NCBI GenBank assembly: GCA_043743335.1
Contig: JAYTWR010000031.1
Coordinates: 62,001-126,000 of the forward strand
Direction of reading: 5' to 3'
DNA length: 64,000 bases
Origin: UBA5216 sp043743335
Lineage (GTDB): Bacteria; Pseudomonadota; Gammaproteobacteria; Burkholderiales; SG8-41
Below the pieces are notes generated by a model. The model was not told where the DNA came from and ran no database searches. It saw only the letters and a program-made list of their open reading frames with translations. Every line of letters starts with the position of its first letter. Positions within the stretch are counted from its first letter, which is position 1. Shown in pieces: positions 25,038-33,334 of this stretch. The translations under genes and the position numbers were made by a program.

Positions 25038-27122
25038 ATGACCGCTATGCAAAAACTTTACCTTGTCGTGCCGTTGGCACCGTTAGCGGGCGCTATTGCT
25101 GCGGGCCTGTGTGGTTGGCTATTGTCACGCCGCGCCGCGCACTGGATCACCATTCTCGGCATGCTCGTGTGTCTGGGGGCGTCGGTGGCGGTGTACTTGG
25201 ACGTGATGCAGGGCAACCATTTTAATGGCGCGCTGTATACCTGGATGGTGTCTGGTAACGCTAGGTTTGAGATTGGTTTCCTGATTGATCCGCTGTCTGC
25301 GACCATGATGATCGTGGTGTCATTCGTCTCATTGATGGTGCATATCTACACCATCGGCTACATGGCCGAAGATCCCGGCTACAAGCGCTTCTTTAGTTAT
25401 ATTTCGCTGTTTACCTTCTCGATGCTCATGCTGGTGATGAGCAATAACTTCCTTCAGCTATTCTTTGGCTGGGAGGCAGTGGGCTTGGTGTCGTATTTGC
25501 TGATTGGCTTTTGGTACACGCGCCCCACGGCGATCTACGCCAACCTAAAAGCGTTTTTGGTGAATCGCGTGGGCGACTTTGGCTTTTTGCTCGGTATCGC
25601 GCTGGTGCTGATGTATTTTGGCTCGCTCGATTACGCCACCGTGTTCGCAGGTGCCAAAAACTTGTCGGCCAACACCGTGGAAATCATTCCCGGCATGACG
25701 TGGTCGCTGATGACGGTGATCTGCATCTTGCTGTTCATCGGCGCTATGGGTAAATCGGCGCAATTCCCGCTGCATGTGTGGCTACCGGATTCCATGGAAG
25801 GGCCGACGCCCATTTCAGCGTTGATCCATGCCGCCACCATGGTGACGGCGGGCATCTTTATGGTTGCGCGCATGTCGCCGCTGTTTGAGTTGTCCGACAC
25901 CGCATTGACGTTTGTCATGACCATCGGCGCGATCACCGCGTTCTTTATGGCGCTAATTGCTACCGTGCAGTATGACATCAAGCGTGTGGTGGCTTATTCC
26001 ACGCTCTCGCAACTGGGCTATATGACCATGGCGCTGGGTGCTTCTGCGTACTCGGCGGCAATTTTTCACCTGTTTACGCACGCCTTTTTCAAAGCGGTGC
26101 TGTTCCTCGGTGCAGGTTCCGTGATTATCGCCATGCACCACGAGCAGGACATGCGCAAAATGGGCGGCCTCGCCAAGTACATGCCCATCACGTACTTCAC
26201 GATGCTGATCGGCGCTTTGGCCAATGCCGGTTTGCCGCCGTTTGCGGGCTTTTTCTCCAAAGACACGATCATTGAGGCGCTGCACGCGTCGCCGCTGGCC
26301 GGTTCCGGCTTCGCTTATGTGCTGGCCACCGCCGGCGTGCTGGTCGGCGGCTTTTATTCGTTTCGTCTGATTTTTTACGCATTTCACGGTAAAGAGCGCT
26401 TTGCTGATCCGCATGATCCCGCTGTGAAAGCGTGCGACGCAGAACGTGCGCACGACGCGCACGGACAGGGTGACCACAAGGATCATCACGATCATCACGG
26501 TAACCACGGTGAGCACGGTGAGCACGATCAGGGCCACGCCCACAAACCCCACGAGTCGCCGTGGGTGGTGACGCTGCCGCTGATCTTGCTGGCGATTCCG
26601 TCGGTGGCGGCCGGTTGGATTATCGGCACGTTTGTGTTCGGCGACTACTTCGGCAACTCGATCACGGTCGCTCAAGCGCATCCTGCTATGGCCACGCTCA
26701 AGGGGCAGTTCCACGGGGTTATCGGCATGGTCACCCACGGTTTTACCAGCCTGCCGTTTTGGCTGGCCGTCACCGGCGCGGGCATCGCGTACTACATTTA
26801 TATTGTGCGACCGGATTTGCCGGCGGTGTTGCGTGCGAAGTGGGGCGTGGTGGTGACGATCCTCATGGAGAAATACGGTTTCGACCGCTTTAACGACTGG
26901 TTCTTTGCCGGCGGCGCACGACTGCTGGGCACGGGCTTGTGGAAGGGCGGCGACACGGTGGTGATTGATGGTTTGCTGGTGAACGGCTCCGCCAACGCGG
27001 TGGGCTGGTTCTCTACCGTCATTCGCAAGTTGCAGTCGGGCTATATCTACAACTACGCGTTCTCCATGATCTTTGGCATTTTGCTGCTATTGACCATTAC
27101 GCTGTGGTCTTTGTTGTATTAA
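25038..27122 (+). CDS. nuoL: NADH-quinone oxidoreductase subunit L, with His-rich loop
   Basis: Distal antiporter-like membrane subunit with the long lateral helix. Key motifs: FFGWEAVGLVSYLLIGFW, GAMGKSAQFPLHVWLPDSM (with the conserved Lys) and HLFTHAFFKAVLFLGAGSV. Length 694. Residues about 470-506 form a hydrophilic loop with 13 His among roughly 36 residues (HDHHGNHGEHGEH and neighbours), much richer than textbook NuoL. A second ATG at 25047 is a possible start. Confidence 0.96.
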   Translation: MTAMQKLYLVVPLAPLAGAIAAGLCGWLLSRRAAHWITILGMLVCLGASVAVYLDVMQGNHFNGALYTWMVSGNARFEIGFLIDPLSATMMIVVSFVSLMVHIYTIGYMAEDPGYKRFFSYISLFTFSMLMLVMSNNFLQLFFGWEAVGLVSYLLIGFWYTRPTAIYANLKAFLVNRVGDFGFLLGIALVLMYFGSLDYATVFAGAKNLSANTVEIIPGMTWSLMTVICILLFIGAMGKSAQFPLHVWLPDSMEGPTPISALIHAATMVTAGIFMVARMSPLFELSDTALTFVMTIGAITAFFMALIATVQYDIKRVVAYSTLSQLGYMTMALGASAYSAAIFHLFTHAFFKAVLFLGAGSVIIAMHHEQDMRKMGGLAKYMPITYFTMLIGALANAGLPPFAGFFSKDTIIEALHASPLAGSGFAYVLATAGVLVGGFYSFRLIFYAFHGKERFADPHDPAVKACDAERAHDAHGQGDHKDHHDHHGNHGEHGEHDQGHAHKPHESPWVVTLPLILLAIPSVAAGWIIGTFVFGDYFGNSITVAQAHPAMATLKGQFHGVIGMVTHGFTSLPFWLAVTGAGIAYYIYIVRPDLPAVLRAKWGVVVTILMEKYGFDRFNDWFFAGGARLLGTGLWKGGDTVVIDGLLVNGSANAVGWFSTVIRKLQSGYIYNYAFSMIFGILLLLTITLWSLLY

Positions 27123-27150
27123 AAACTGTATATAAATCAATAAGTTACAT
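27123..27150 (+). repeat. AT-rich IHF-like element between nuoL and nuoM
   Basis: The whole gap from the nuoL stop to the nuoM ATG is this element. AATCAATAAGTTA at 27135-27147 matches WATCAANNNNTTR exactly. No Shine-Dalgarno sequence is left for nuoM. Confidence 0.7.
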
Positions 27151-27151
27151 A

Positions 27152-28642
27152 ATGTATTCGTTGCCGCTGTTGAGCCTTGCGATCTGGGTGCCGATATTGT
27201 TCGGCGTGGCTGTGCTCGCCACCGGATCGGATCGCAATGCGTCTACCGCCCGCGTGATTGCGTTGATTGGTGCGGTGCTGGGCTTTCTGGTAACGATACC
27301 GCTCTACACCGGGTTTAGCGCCAGCTTGGGCGGCTTTCAGTATGTGCAGAAGGTCGAATGGATCGAAGCCTTCAACGTGTACTACCACTTGGGCCTCGAC
27401 GGTATTTCGTTGTTGCTGCTGTTGCTGAACAGTTTCACCACGGTGTTGGTGGTCATTGCCGGGTGGGAAGTCATCCAGAAGCGTGTGGCGCAGTACATGG
27501 CGTCGTTTTTGATTTTGTCGGGCTTGATGAATGGCGTGTTCTGCGCGCTCGATGCGTTGTTGTTTTATGTGTTTTTCGAGGCCACGCTGATCCCGATGTT
27601 TATCATCATCGGCGTGTGGGGCGGACCGCGTCGGGTGTATGCGTCGATCAAGTTCTTCCTTTACACCCTGCTGGGATCGCTGTTGTCGCTGGTGGCTTTG
27701 ATTTATCTTTATTTCGCCTCAGGCGGGAGTTTTTCGCTGCTAGATTTTTACGATACGCCGCTGACGCTGAGCGCGCAAACGTTTATTTTCCTCGCGTTCT
27801 TTATGGCGTTTGCGGTCAAAGTGCCGATGTGGCCGGTACACACGTGGTTGCCAGACGCCCACGTCGAGGCACCCACCGGCGGCTCGGTGGTGCTGGCGGC
27901 CATTATGTTGAAGCTGGGCGGTTATGGTTTTCTGCGACTGTCGCTGCCCATCGTGCCGGACGCCAGTCACGCGTTGGCGGGGTTCATGATCTTTCTGTCG
28001 CTGGTGGCGGTGGTGTATATCGGTTTGGTGGCGCTGGTGCAGACCGACATGAAAAAACTCATCGCGTATTCATCGATCTCACACATGGGCTTTGTCACCC
28101 TGGGGCTGTTTATTTTCAACGCGCAGGGGATGGAAGGCGCGGTGATTCAGATGATTTCCCATGGCTTTATCTCAGCGGCGATGTTCCTGTGCGTGGGTGT
28201 GCTGTATGACCGCATGCACTCGCGTGAAATTGCCGACTACGGTGGCGTGGTGAACACCATGCCAGTGTTCGCAGCCTTCTTCATGTTGTTCGCCATGGCC
28301 AATGCGGGTTTGCCCGGCACCAGCGGATTTGTCGGTGAATTCACCGTGATCTTAGGCGCGATGCAGGCGAATTTCTGGTACGCCTTCCTCGCCGCAACCA
28401 CACTGATATTAGGTGCCGCTTACACCTTGTGGATGTACAAGCGCGTGGTATTCGGCCCAGTGGCCAACGCGCACGTGGCCGAACTCAAAGACATCAATTT
28501 GCGCGAGTTTATTGTGCTGGGCACGCTGGCGGTGGCGGTGTTGGTGATGGGCGTGTGGCCGCAGCCGTTCGCCGAGTTACTGCACCTGCCGGTCAGTGAC
28601 ATTCTGTCGCACGTCACGCACAGCAAGCTGCCGGGGCTCTAG
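27152..28642 (+). CDS. nuoM: NADH-quinone oxidoreductase subunit M
   Basis: Antiporter-like membrane subunit of 496 residues. The conserved Glu lies in YVFFEATLIPMFIIIGVWGG, and Lys/His motifs in AFAVKVPMWPVHTWLPDAHV and KKLIAYSSISHMGFV. The start MYSLPLLSLAIW at 27152 was chosen over an in-frame start inside nuoL at 27104. No Shine-Dalgarno sequence is visible; the AT-rich element abuts the ATG. Confidence 0.96.
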   Translation: MYSLPLLSLAIWVPILFGVAVLATGSDRNASTARVIALIGAVLGFLVTIPLYTGFSASLGGFQYVQKVEWIEAFNVYYHLGLDGISLLLLLLNSFTTVLVVIAGWEVIQKRVAQYMASFLILSGLMNGVFCALDALLFYVFFEATLIPMFIIIGVWGGPRRVYASIKFFLYTLLGSLLSLVALIYLYFASGGSFSLLDFYDTPLTLSAQTFIFLAFFMAFAVKVPMWPVHTWLPDAHVEAPTGGSVVLAAIMLKLGGYGFLRLSLPIVPDASHALAGFMIFLSLVAVVYIGLVALVQTDMKKLIAYSSISHMGFVTLGLFIFNAQGMEGAVIQMISHGFISAAMFLCVGVLYDRMHSREIADYGGVVNTMPVFAAFFMLFAMANAGLPGTSGFVGEFTVILGAMQANFWYAFLAATTLILGAAYTLWMYKRVVFGPVANAHVAELKDINLREFIVLGTLAVAVLVMGVWPQPFAELLHLPVSDILSHVTHSKLPGL

Positions 28643-28644
28643 CG

Positions 28645-30093
28645 ATGCAATACATACTTCCCCTCTGGCCGGCCTTTCCCGAGATATTTCTGCTCGCGAT
28701 GGCGTGCGTGATTTTGATCGCCGATTTGTTTGTCAGCGATGCGAAACGCGGCATCACGTATTTCCTCACGCAGGGCACGCTGGCAGGTTGTGCGCTGATC
28801 ACTTGGTTCTACGCCAGCGGCGAGCCGGTGTATACCTTCAGCGGCATGTTTGTCGGCGATTTGATGTCCGACGTGCTGAAGCTGGTCACCTATTTCGGCG
28901 TGATTTCGGTCTTGGTGTACGCACGTGAATACATTACCTTGCGCGGCATGTTCCGCGGCGAATTTTTTGCGCTCACGTTGTTTGCCACGCTGGGCCTGAT
29001 GGTGATGATGTCGGCCAACCATTTGCTGACCTTGTATCTCGGGCTTGAGTTATTGAGCCTGTCGCTCTACGCCATGGTGGCCTTGCAGCGCGATTCGGCG
29101 CAGGCGACCGAAGCGGCGATGAAGTATTTTGTGCTGGGTGCGCTGGCGTCCGGCATGTTGCTATACGGCATGTCCATGATTTACGGCGCGGCCGGTTCGC
29201 TGGAAGTCACCCGTATCGCCGCGATCATCGCGGACGATGGCGCGAAAAACGTGGTGTTGGTCTTCGGCCTGGTGTTCCTCGCTGCTGGTATCGGCTTCAA
29301 GCTCGGTGCGGCACCGTTTCATATGTGGCTGCCCGATGTGTATCACGGCGCGCCGACCGCAGTTACCCTGTTCATCGGCTCCGTGCCCAAACTCGCGGCC
29401 TTTGCCTTTGTGATGCGCTTGCTGGTGCAGGCCTTGGGTGTCGAGGAGATTCAGGGGCATTGGCAGCAAATGCTCGCGGTGATGGCGGTGTTGTCGCTGA
29501 TCGTCGGCAACATCACGGCGATTGCGCAAACAAATTTGAAGCGCATGCTGGCGTATTCGACCATTTCGCACATGGGCTTTTTACTCATCGGCATCGCCGC
29601 CGGTGGGCTCAATGGCTACGCCTCGGGCATGTTCTATGTGGTGGTGTATGTGCTGATGAGCCTCGGTGCCTTCGGCATGATTCTGCTTCTGTCGCGCAAG
29701 GGGTTTGAGGCTGAAAATCTCAATGATTTCAAAGGGTTAAATGAGCGCAGCCCGTGGTACGCGTTTCTCATGCTGCTGTTGATGTTCTCCATGGCCGGCG
29801 TGCCGCCGACGGTGGGTTTTTACGCCAAGCTGGCCGTGCTGCAAGCCATCGTGGAAGCGGGCCATGTGTGGCTGGCGGTCATCGCGGTGATGTTCTCGCT
29901 GATTGGTGCGTTCTATTATTTGCGTATCGTCAAACTCATGTATTTCGATGCGCCCGAAGACAACACGCCGATCACACCGCGCGCCGATGCCCAATTGCTG
30001 CTGTCGGTCAACGGGCTGGCCGTGCTGGTGTTTGGCATTTTCCCGCAGCCGCTGATGGCCTTGTGCGCCAGCGCCATACTGGCGTCGCTGTAG
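28645..30093 (+). CDS. nuoN: NADH-quinone oxidoreductase subunit N
   Basis: Third antiporter-like subunit, 482 residues. Motifs: YLGLELLSLSLYAMVALQRD with the conserved Glu, GIGFKLGAAPFHMWLPDVYH with the conserved Lys, and KRMLAYSTISHMGFLLIGIA. The ATG lies two bases after the nuoM stop. It closes the nuo operon. Confidence 0.97.
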   Translation: MQYILPLWPAFPEIFLLAMACVILIADLFVSDAKRGITYFLTQGTLAGCALITWFYASGEPVYTFSGMFVGDLMSDVLKLVTYFGVISVLVYAREYITLRGMFRGEFFALTLFATLGLMVMMSANHLLTLYLGLELLSLSLYAMVALQRDSAQATEAAMKYFVLGALASGMLLYGMSMIYGAAGSLEVTRIAAIIADDGAKNVVLVFGLVFLAAGIGFKLGAAPFHMWLPDVYHGAPTAVTLFIGSVPKLAAFAFVMRLLVQALGVEEIQGHWQQMLAVMAVLSLIVGNITAIAQTNLKRMLAYSTISHMGFLLIGIAAGGLNGYASGMFYVVVYVLMSLGAFGMILLLSRKGFEAENLNDFKGLNERSPWYAFLMLLLMFSMAGVPPTVGFYAKLAVLQAIVEAGHVWLAVIAVMFSLIGAFYYLRIVKLMYFDAPEDNTPITPRADAQLLLSVNGLAVLVFGIFPQPLMALCASAILASL

Positions 30094-30124
30094 ATATTCG
30101 GGCTGCGCAGTGACAGAGGAAGAC

Positions 30125-30661
30125 ATGAGCGAGACGCAAGTCTCGTCGCAAACGGTGTTTCACGGCAAGCTGCTGCATGTGAAGTCCGACCGCGTGCTGT
30201 TGCCCAATGGCCACGAGGCCACACGCGAATACATTTTGCATCCGGGCGCGGCGATGATTATCGCCATGACTGATGAGCAAACCATCGCTTTGGTTCGGCA
30301 GTTTCGCTATCCGCTGGCGCGCCATTTTATTGAGTTGCCGGCCGGCAAAATTGATCCGGGCGAAGAACCGCTGGCTACCGCCAAGCGCGAATTGCGTGAG
30401 GAATGCGGCTACGTGGCCACCACATGGCGGCACCTGACAACACTGCATCCGGGCATCGGTTATTCCAACGAGCGTATCGAGCTCTATCTTGCGCGCGGCA
30501 TCACGCAGGTAGAGCGCAAGCTCGATGAGGATGAGTTTCTCGAAACGGTGCTGGTGCCCGTGAGTGTGGCCATGGATTGGATACGCGACGGACGCATCAC
30601 CGAAGCTAAGGCCGTGACCGGCTTGCTATGGGCAGAAAAAATCTTGCGTGGCGAGTGGTAG
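30125..30661 (+). CDS. Nudix hydrolase, ADP-ribose pyrophosphatase type
   Basis: A 178-residue Nudix protein. The box GX5EX7REUXEEXGU fits exactly: G74, E80, R88, E89, E92, E93, G95. The upstream region VRQFRYPLARHFIELPAGKI and the later HPGIGYSNERIELYLA are typical of ADP-ribose/sugar-nucleotide pyrophosphatases (NudF type). ATG 30125 was preferred over GTG 30110, though the AGAGGAAG motif is close to it (about three bases). It follows nuoN by 31 bases; a Nudix gene at the end of nuo operons is frequent in betaproteobacteria, perhaps linked to NAD-derived metabolites. Confidence 0.87.
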   Translation: MSETQVSSQTVFHGKLLHVKSDRVLLPNGHEATREYILHPGAAMIIAMTDEQTIALVRQFRYPLARHFIELPAGKIDPGEEPLATAKRELREECGYVATTWRHLTTLHPGIGYSNERIELYLARGITQVERKLDEDEFLETVLVPVSVAMDWIRDGRITEAKAVTGLLWAEKILRGEW

Positions 30662-30702
30662 GCCCCACCGGGTCGAGCGAATCACACGCGACTATTTAAA
30701 TA

Positions 30703-30726
30703 ATTCAATAAAAACAATTAGTTACG
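30703..30726 (+). repeat. AT-rich element before the 30736 gene
   Basis: Contains TTCAATAAAAACAATTAG and GTTACG, one base off the IHF consensus. It shares CAATAAAAACAA with copies inside nuoG (22061) and at the amidohydrolase start (40212, opposite strand). It ends ten bases before the next ATG, with no Shine-Dalgarno sequence. Confidence 0.6.
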
Positions 30727-30735
30727 TAAAACAGC

Positions 30736-32766
30736 ATGCCGCTTTACGCAGCAACGATTTTTCTCAGTGCTTTTTTGTTGTTTCTGGTGCAGCCGGTTAT
30801 TGCGCGGCAAATTCTGCCTTGGTTCGGCGGCGCGGCTTCGGTATGGGCCGTGTGCCTGGTGTTTTTTCAGAGCGTGCTGCTCGCCGGGTATGCCTATGCC
30901 GATTGGACCTCGCGCCGCGTTGCGCCGCGCACGCAGGCCTACATTCATATTGCCCTGCTTGCGCTGAGTTTGCTGCTGCTGCCGATTTTGCCGGATGTGC
31001 GCTGGAAGCCTGGTGGTGAATCCGAATCTGCGCCCATGATTGCCATCCTAGGTTTGCTGGGCGTCACCATCGGCTTGCAGTATTTTTTGCTGTCGGCCAC
31101 CAGCCCACTGCTGCAAAGTTGGTACTGGCGGCACTTTAAGCACGCTGTGCCATACCGGCTCTTTGCGTTGTCGAACTTTGCTTCCTTGCTCGCGTTGTTG
31201 GCGTATCCGGTTGCCATCGAGCCGTGGTTGCGCGGCACCGTGCAGTCGTACGGCTGGTCGGCGCTGTATGGCGTGTTTGCTGTACTGTGCGCCGTCACCG
31301 CATGGGTGAGCGCGCGTGCGGCGGGAGTGGGCGTTCCGCAGGCGGCAGCGGAAACGACTGCGGCCCCGGAGACACCTGCGCCCACGTGGGGCGAGCGCGG
31401 TTCGTGGATCGTCTATGCGGCGATGGGATCGTGTCTGTTGCTTGGTGTCACCAATCACCTGACGCAGAACATCGCTTCCATTCCGTTTTTGTGGTTGGCA
31501 CCGCTGGCGCTGTATTTGATCACGTTTATTTTGTGCTTTGACCACCCACGCTGGTACGTGCGGCCAGTTTTTGTCGGCTTGATGGCGGTGGCGCTGCCGG
31601 CGATGGCGGGCTTGACCGAGTCGCTGGAGCTGCATATCGCCGCGCCCTTGTACGCGGCAGGGCTATTTGTGTGCTGCATGTTTTGTCACGGCGAACTCTA
31701 CCGGCTGCGGCCCGCGCCGCGTTATCTCACCACCTTTTATCTGATGATTTCCATTGGCGGCGCGCTGGGGGCGCTGCTGATCGCCATTGGTGCGCCGTTG
31801 GTGCTCAAAGGGTATTTTGAGCTGGGCATTGTGGTGACAGCGTGCGCGCTGCTGCTTTTTTGGAACGCGCTGGCGCTGCAGCGCTGGATGACCGCGCTGG
31901 CGTTTGTGGTGGCGGGCGTGACGGCCGGTTTCGTGATCAAAAACGTGACCGAGTATTCGGCCGATGTGCGGGTGATGACGCGCAATTTCTACGGTGTGGT
32001 GCGCACCAAAGATTTCCCCACGCCCGCGCCGTTTCGCGTGATGTATCACGGTGCCATCAACCACGGCGGGCAATTGCTGGGCGAGGACGTGCGCCGCAAG
32101 CCGTCCACGTATTTTGGCCCGACCAGCGGCTATGGACGCGCCTTTGCCAGCCTGGATGAAACGCCGCGCCGCGTGGGCGTGATCGGGCTGGGTGCAGGCG
32201 CGATTGCCGCGTACGCACGCAAGGGTGATGTGTTCCGCTTTTACGAAATCGATCCGCAGGTAGCGGCGATCGCCATGATGGAATTTTCGTTTCTCAAAGA
32301 CAGCCCGGCGCAGATTGAAGTGGCTCTAGGCGACGGACGCCTGTCGCTGGAACGTGAAGCGCCGCAACGCTTTGATTTATTGGCGATTGATGCGTTTGCC
32401 GGCGATTCGATCCCCATGCACCTGCTCACGCGCGAAGCGATGGCGGTGTACGTCAAACACCTCGCCCCCGGCGGCGTGATGGTGTTTCAGGCCACCAACC
32501 GCTTTGTCGATATCGCGCCCGTGGTGGCGCGGTTGGCCAGCGAGTTCGGCATGAGTGCGGTAATGGTAATGGACGAGCCGGAAAACCTCGGCGCCTCGGG
32601 CATCGACTACTGGTTGTCGTCGACCGATCAAATTCTGGTCACGCAAAATCGCGCGTTGCTGAGCCGGCCAGCGTTGCGTCATGTGGCGAGCACCTTGCCG
32701 CACGATCCGTCCTTCCGCATCTGGACAGATGATTTTTATAATTTGCTCGGCGTGCTTAAGTGGTGA
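30736..32766 (+). CDS. Polytopic membrane protein with C-terminal spermidine-synthase-like domain
   Basis: Residues 1-400 hold about ten hydrophobic helices, starting YAATIFLSAFLLFLVQPVIA and continuing with LGVTIGLQYFLLSATSPLLQ. From about 475 on there is a class I SAM-type Rossmann domain: VGVIGLGAGAIAAYA, FYEIDPQV, IEVALGDGRLSLE and LLAIDAFAGDSIPMHLL. This architecture is annotated in databases as fused MFS/spermidine synthase. Whether the domain makes a polyamine is unproven; the motif after the glycine loop uses EIDP and DAF as aminopropyltransferases do. It starts at 30736 without a visible Shine-Dalgarno sequence. Confidence 0.8.
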   Translation: MPLYAATIFLSAFLLFLVQPVIARQILPWFGGAASVWAVCLVFFQSVLLAGYAYADWTSRRVAPRTQAYIHIALLALSLLLLPILPDVRWKPGGESESAPMIAILGLLGVTIGLQYFLLSATSPLLQSWYWRHFKHAVPYRLFALSNFASLLALLAYPVAIEPWLRGTVQSYGWSALYGVFAVLCAVTAWVSARAAGVGVPQAAAETTAAPETPAPTWGERGSWIVYAAMGSCLLLGVTNHLTQNIASIPFLWLAPLALYLITFILCFDHPRWYVRPVFVGLMAVALPAMAGLTESLELHIAAPLYAAGLFVCCMFCHGELYRLRPAPRYLTTFYLMISIGGALGALLIAIGAPLVLKGYFELGIVVTACALLLFWNALALQRWMTALAFVVAGVTAGFVIKNVTEYSADVRVMTRNFYGVVRTKDFPTPAPFRVMYHGAINHGGQLLGEDVRRKPSTYFGPTSGYGRAFASLDETPRRVGVIGLGAGAIAAYARKGDVFRFYEIDPQVAAIAMMEFSFLKDSPAQIEVALGDGRLSLEREAPQRFDLLAIDAFAGDSIPMHLLTREAMAVYVKHLAPGGVMVFQATNRFVDIAPVVARLASEFGMSAVMVMDEPENLGASGIDYWLSSTDQILVTQNRALLSRPALRHVASTLPHDPSFRIWTDDFYNLLGVLKW

Positions 32767-32870
32767 TAGGTCACGTCACAAAAAAAGTTAGCGATTGACG
32801 AGCCGCCTAATAAACAGGCGCTTTAGCATTAGTGCCATAAAATCCGCGATTCAAGCGCTTGCTGATAGGC

Positions 32871-32904
32871 TTGTGCACAGGTTTATCCACAGAAGTTGTG
32901 CATA
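32871..32904 (+). promoter_or_regulatory. Cluster of three DnaA-box-like sites
   Basis: TTGTGCACA (32871-32879), TTATCCACA (32883-32891, a perfect E. coli R-box match) and TTGTGCATA (32896-32904) lie in one orientation, 12-13 bases apart. They are directly followed by about 60 bases that are almost all A/T and include AATCAATTAGTTA (32941-32953). The combination resembles a replication-origin layout, but no origin-linked genes are nearby. Confidence 0.5.
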
Positions 32905-32920
32905 GTTTTGAATGATGAAT

Positions 32921-32957
32921 TTTTATATAAATATCAATTAAATCAATTAGTTATATA
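32921..32957 (+). repeat. AT-rich IHF-like element in the DnaA-box region
   Basis: Exact WATCAANNNNTTR match at 32941-32953, preceded by a second TATCAATTAAATC and followed by alternating TATATATATA. This is the most AT-rich copy in the window. Confidence 0.65.
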
Positions 32958-32982
32958 TATATACTCTCAAGCGACTAAGACA

Positions 32983-33102
32983 ATGAACGATCAACGCAGA
33001 AAAAACGTGAATGGCCGCCGCGTGCAAGATGACCGGCGCAAAGGCCGCAGTGCGCTTACGCAGGCCCCGAGCGCCGCTCGCAAGACCGGCGCAGCGGTGT
33101 AG
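32983..33102 (+). CDS. Possible 39-residue basic peptide
   Basis: The frame from ATG 32983 encodes MNDQRRKNVNGRRVQDDRRK and a short Ala-rich tail. It has many Arg/Lys and no hydrophobic core. The N-terminus resembles the RRxxxxRRxxDRR lead-in of some PilZ or GGDEF proteins, so it may be a relic. There is no convincing Shine-Dalgarno sequence. It may not be translated. Confidence 0.25.
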   Translation: MNDQRRKNVNGRRVQDDRRKGRSALTQAPSAARKTGAAV

Positions 33103-33232
33103 GCCGACGCGCGACTTGAAGCGCCGGGTAGCGTCAGCGCGACGCCGGACGTTCGCTGCAAGGCGGTATTCAGACTACGGGTTACTGCGGATATTTTTCT
33201 TCGTCTGAACACGCGGTAAGCCCCGGATTTCA

Positions 33233-33261
33233 TTGACAAATCAGGATGCTAAACCTAGCAT
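33233..33261 (+). promoter_or_regulatory. Sigma-70-type promoter of the 33335 gene
   Basis: A perfect TTGACA at 33233-33238 and TAGCAT at 33256-33261 are 17 bases apart. Transcription would begin near 33268, giving a leader of about 67 bases. Confidence 0.65.
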
Positions 33262-33334
33262 CGCACGGCTTTCGGCTGCGCGAATTTCAGTGGCTGGGGT
33301 ACCCTAAAATGTCGTGGAATGGTTGCTGCATTAA

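Larger units (their letters stand above)
32767..33334. other. 568-base non-coding region with DnaA-like boxes, AT-rich tract and promoter
   Basis: Contents in order: a weak hairpin (CGCCT 32804-32808 / AGGCG 32816-32820, then CTTT) that may end the 30736 gene; three DnaA-box-like 9-mers (32871-32904); an AT-rich tract (32905-32966) with an exact IHF consensus; a doubtful small ORF (32983-33102); and a promoter (33233-33261). I see nothing else in it. Confidence 0.6.

Noticed and set aside
25953..26738. Minus-strand open frame opposite nuoL
   Set aside because: Antisense of nuoL; the low-complexity part mirrors the His-rich loop.
30945..31635. Minus-strand frames opposite the spermidine-synthase-like gene
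   Set aside because: No recognisable domain, and the plus-strand gene has clear motifs.
32871..32966. Calling this region the chromosomal oriC
   Set aside because: Only one of three boxes is perfect and none of the usual origin genes is near; reported as origin-like only.
32896..32982. Longer version of the small ORF starting within the DnaA-like boxes
   Set aside because: The added residues come from the AT-rich tract and give no plausible protein; no ribosome site.
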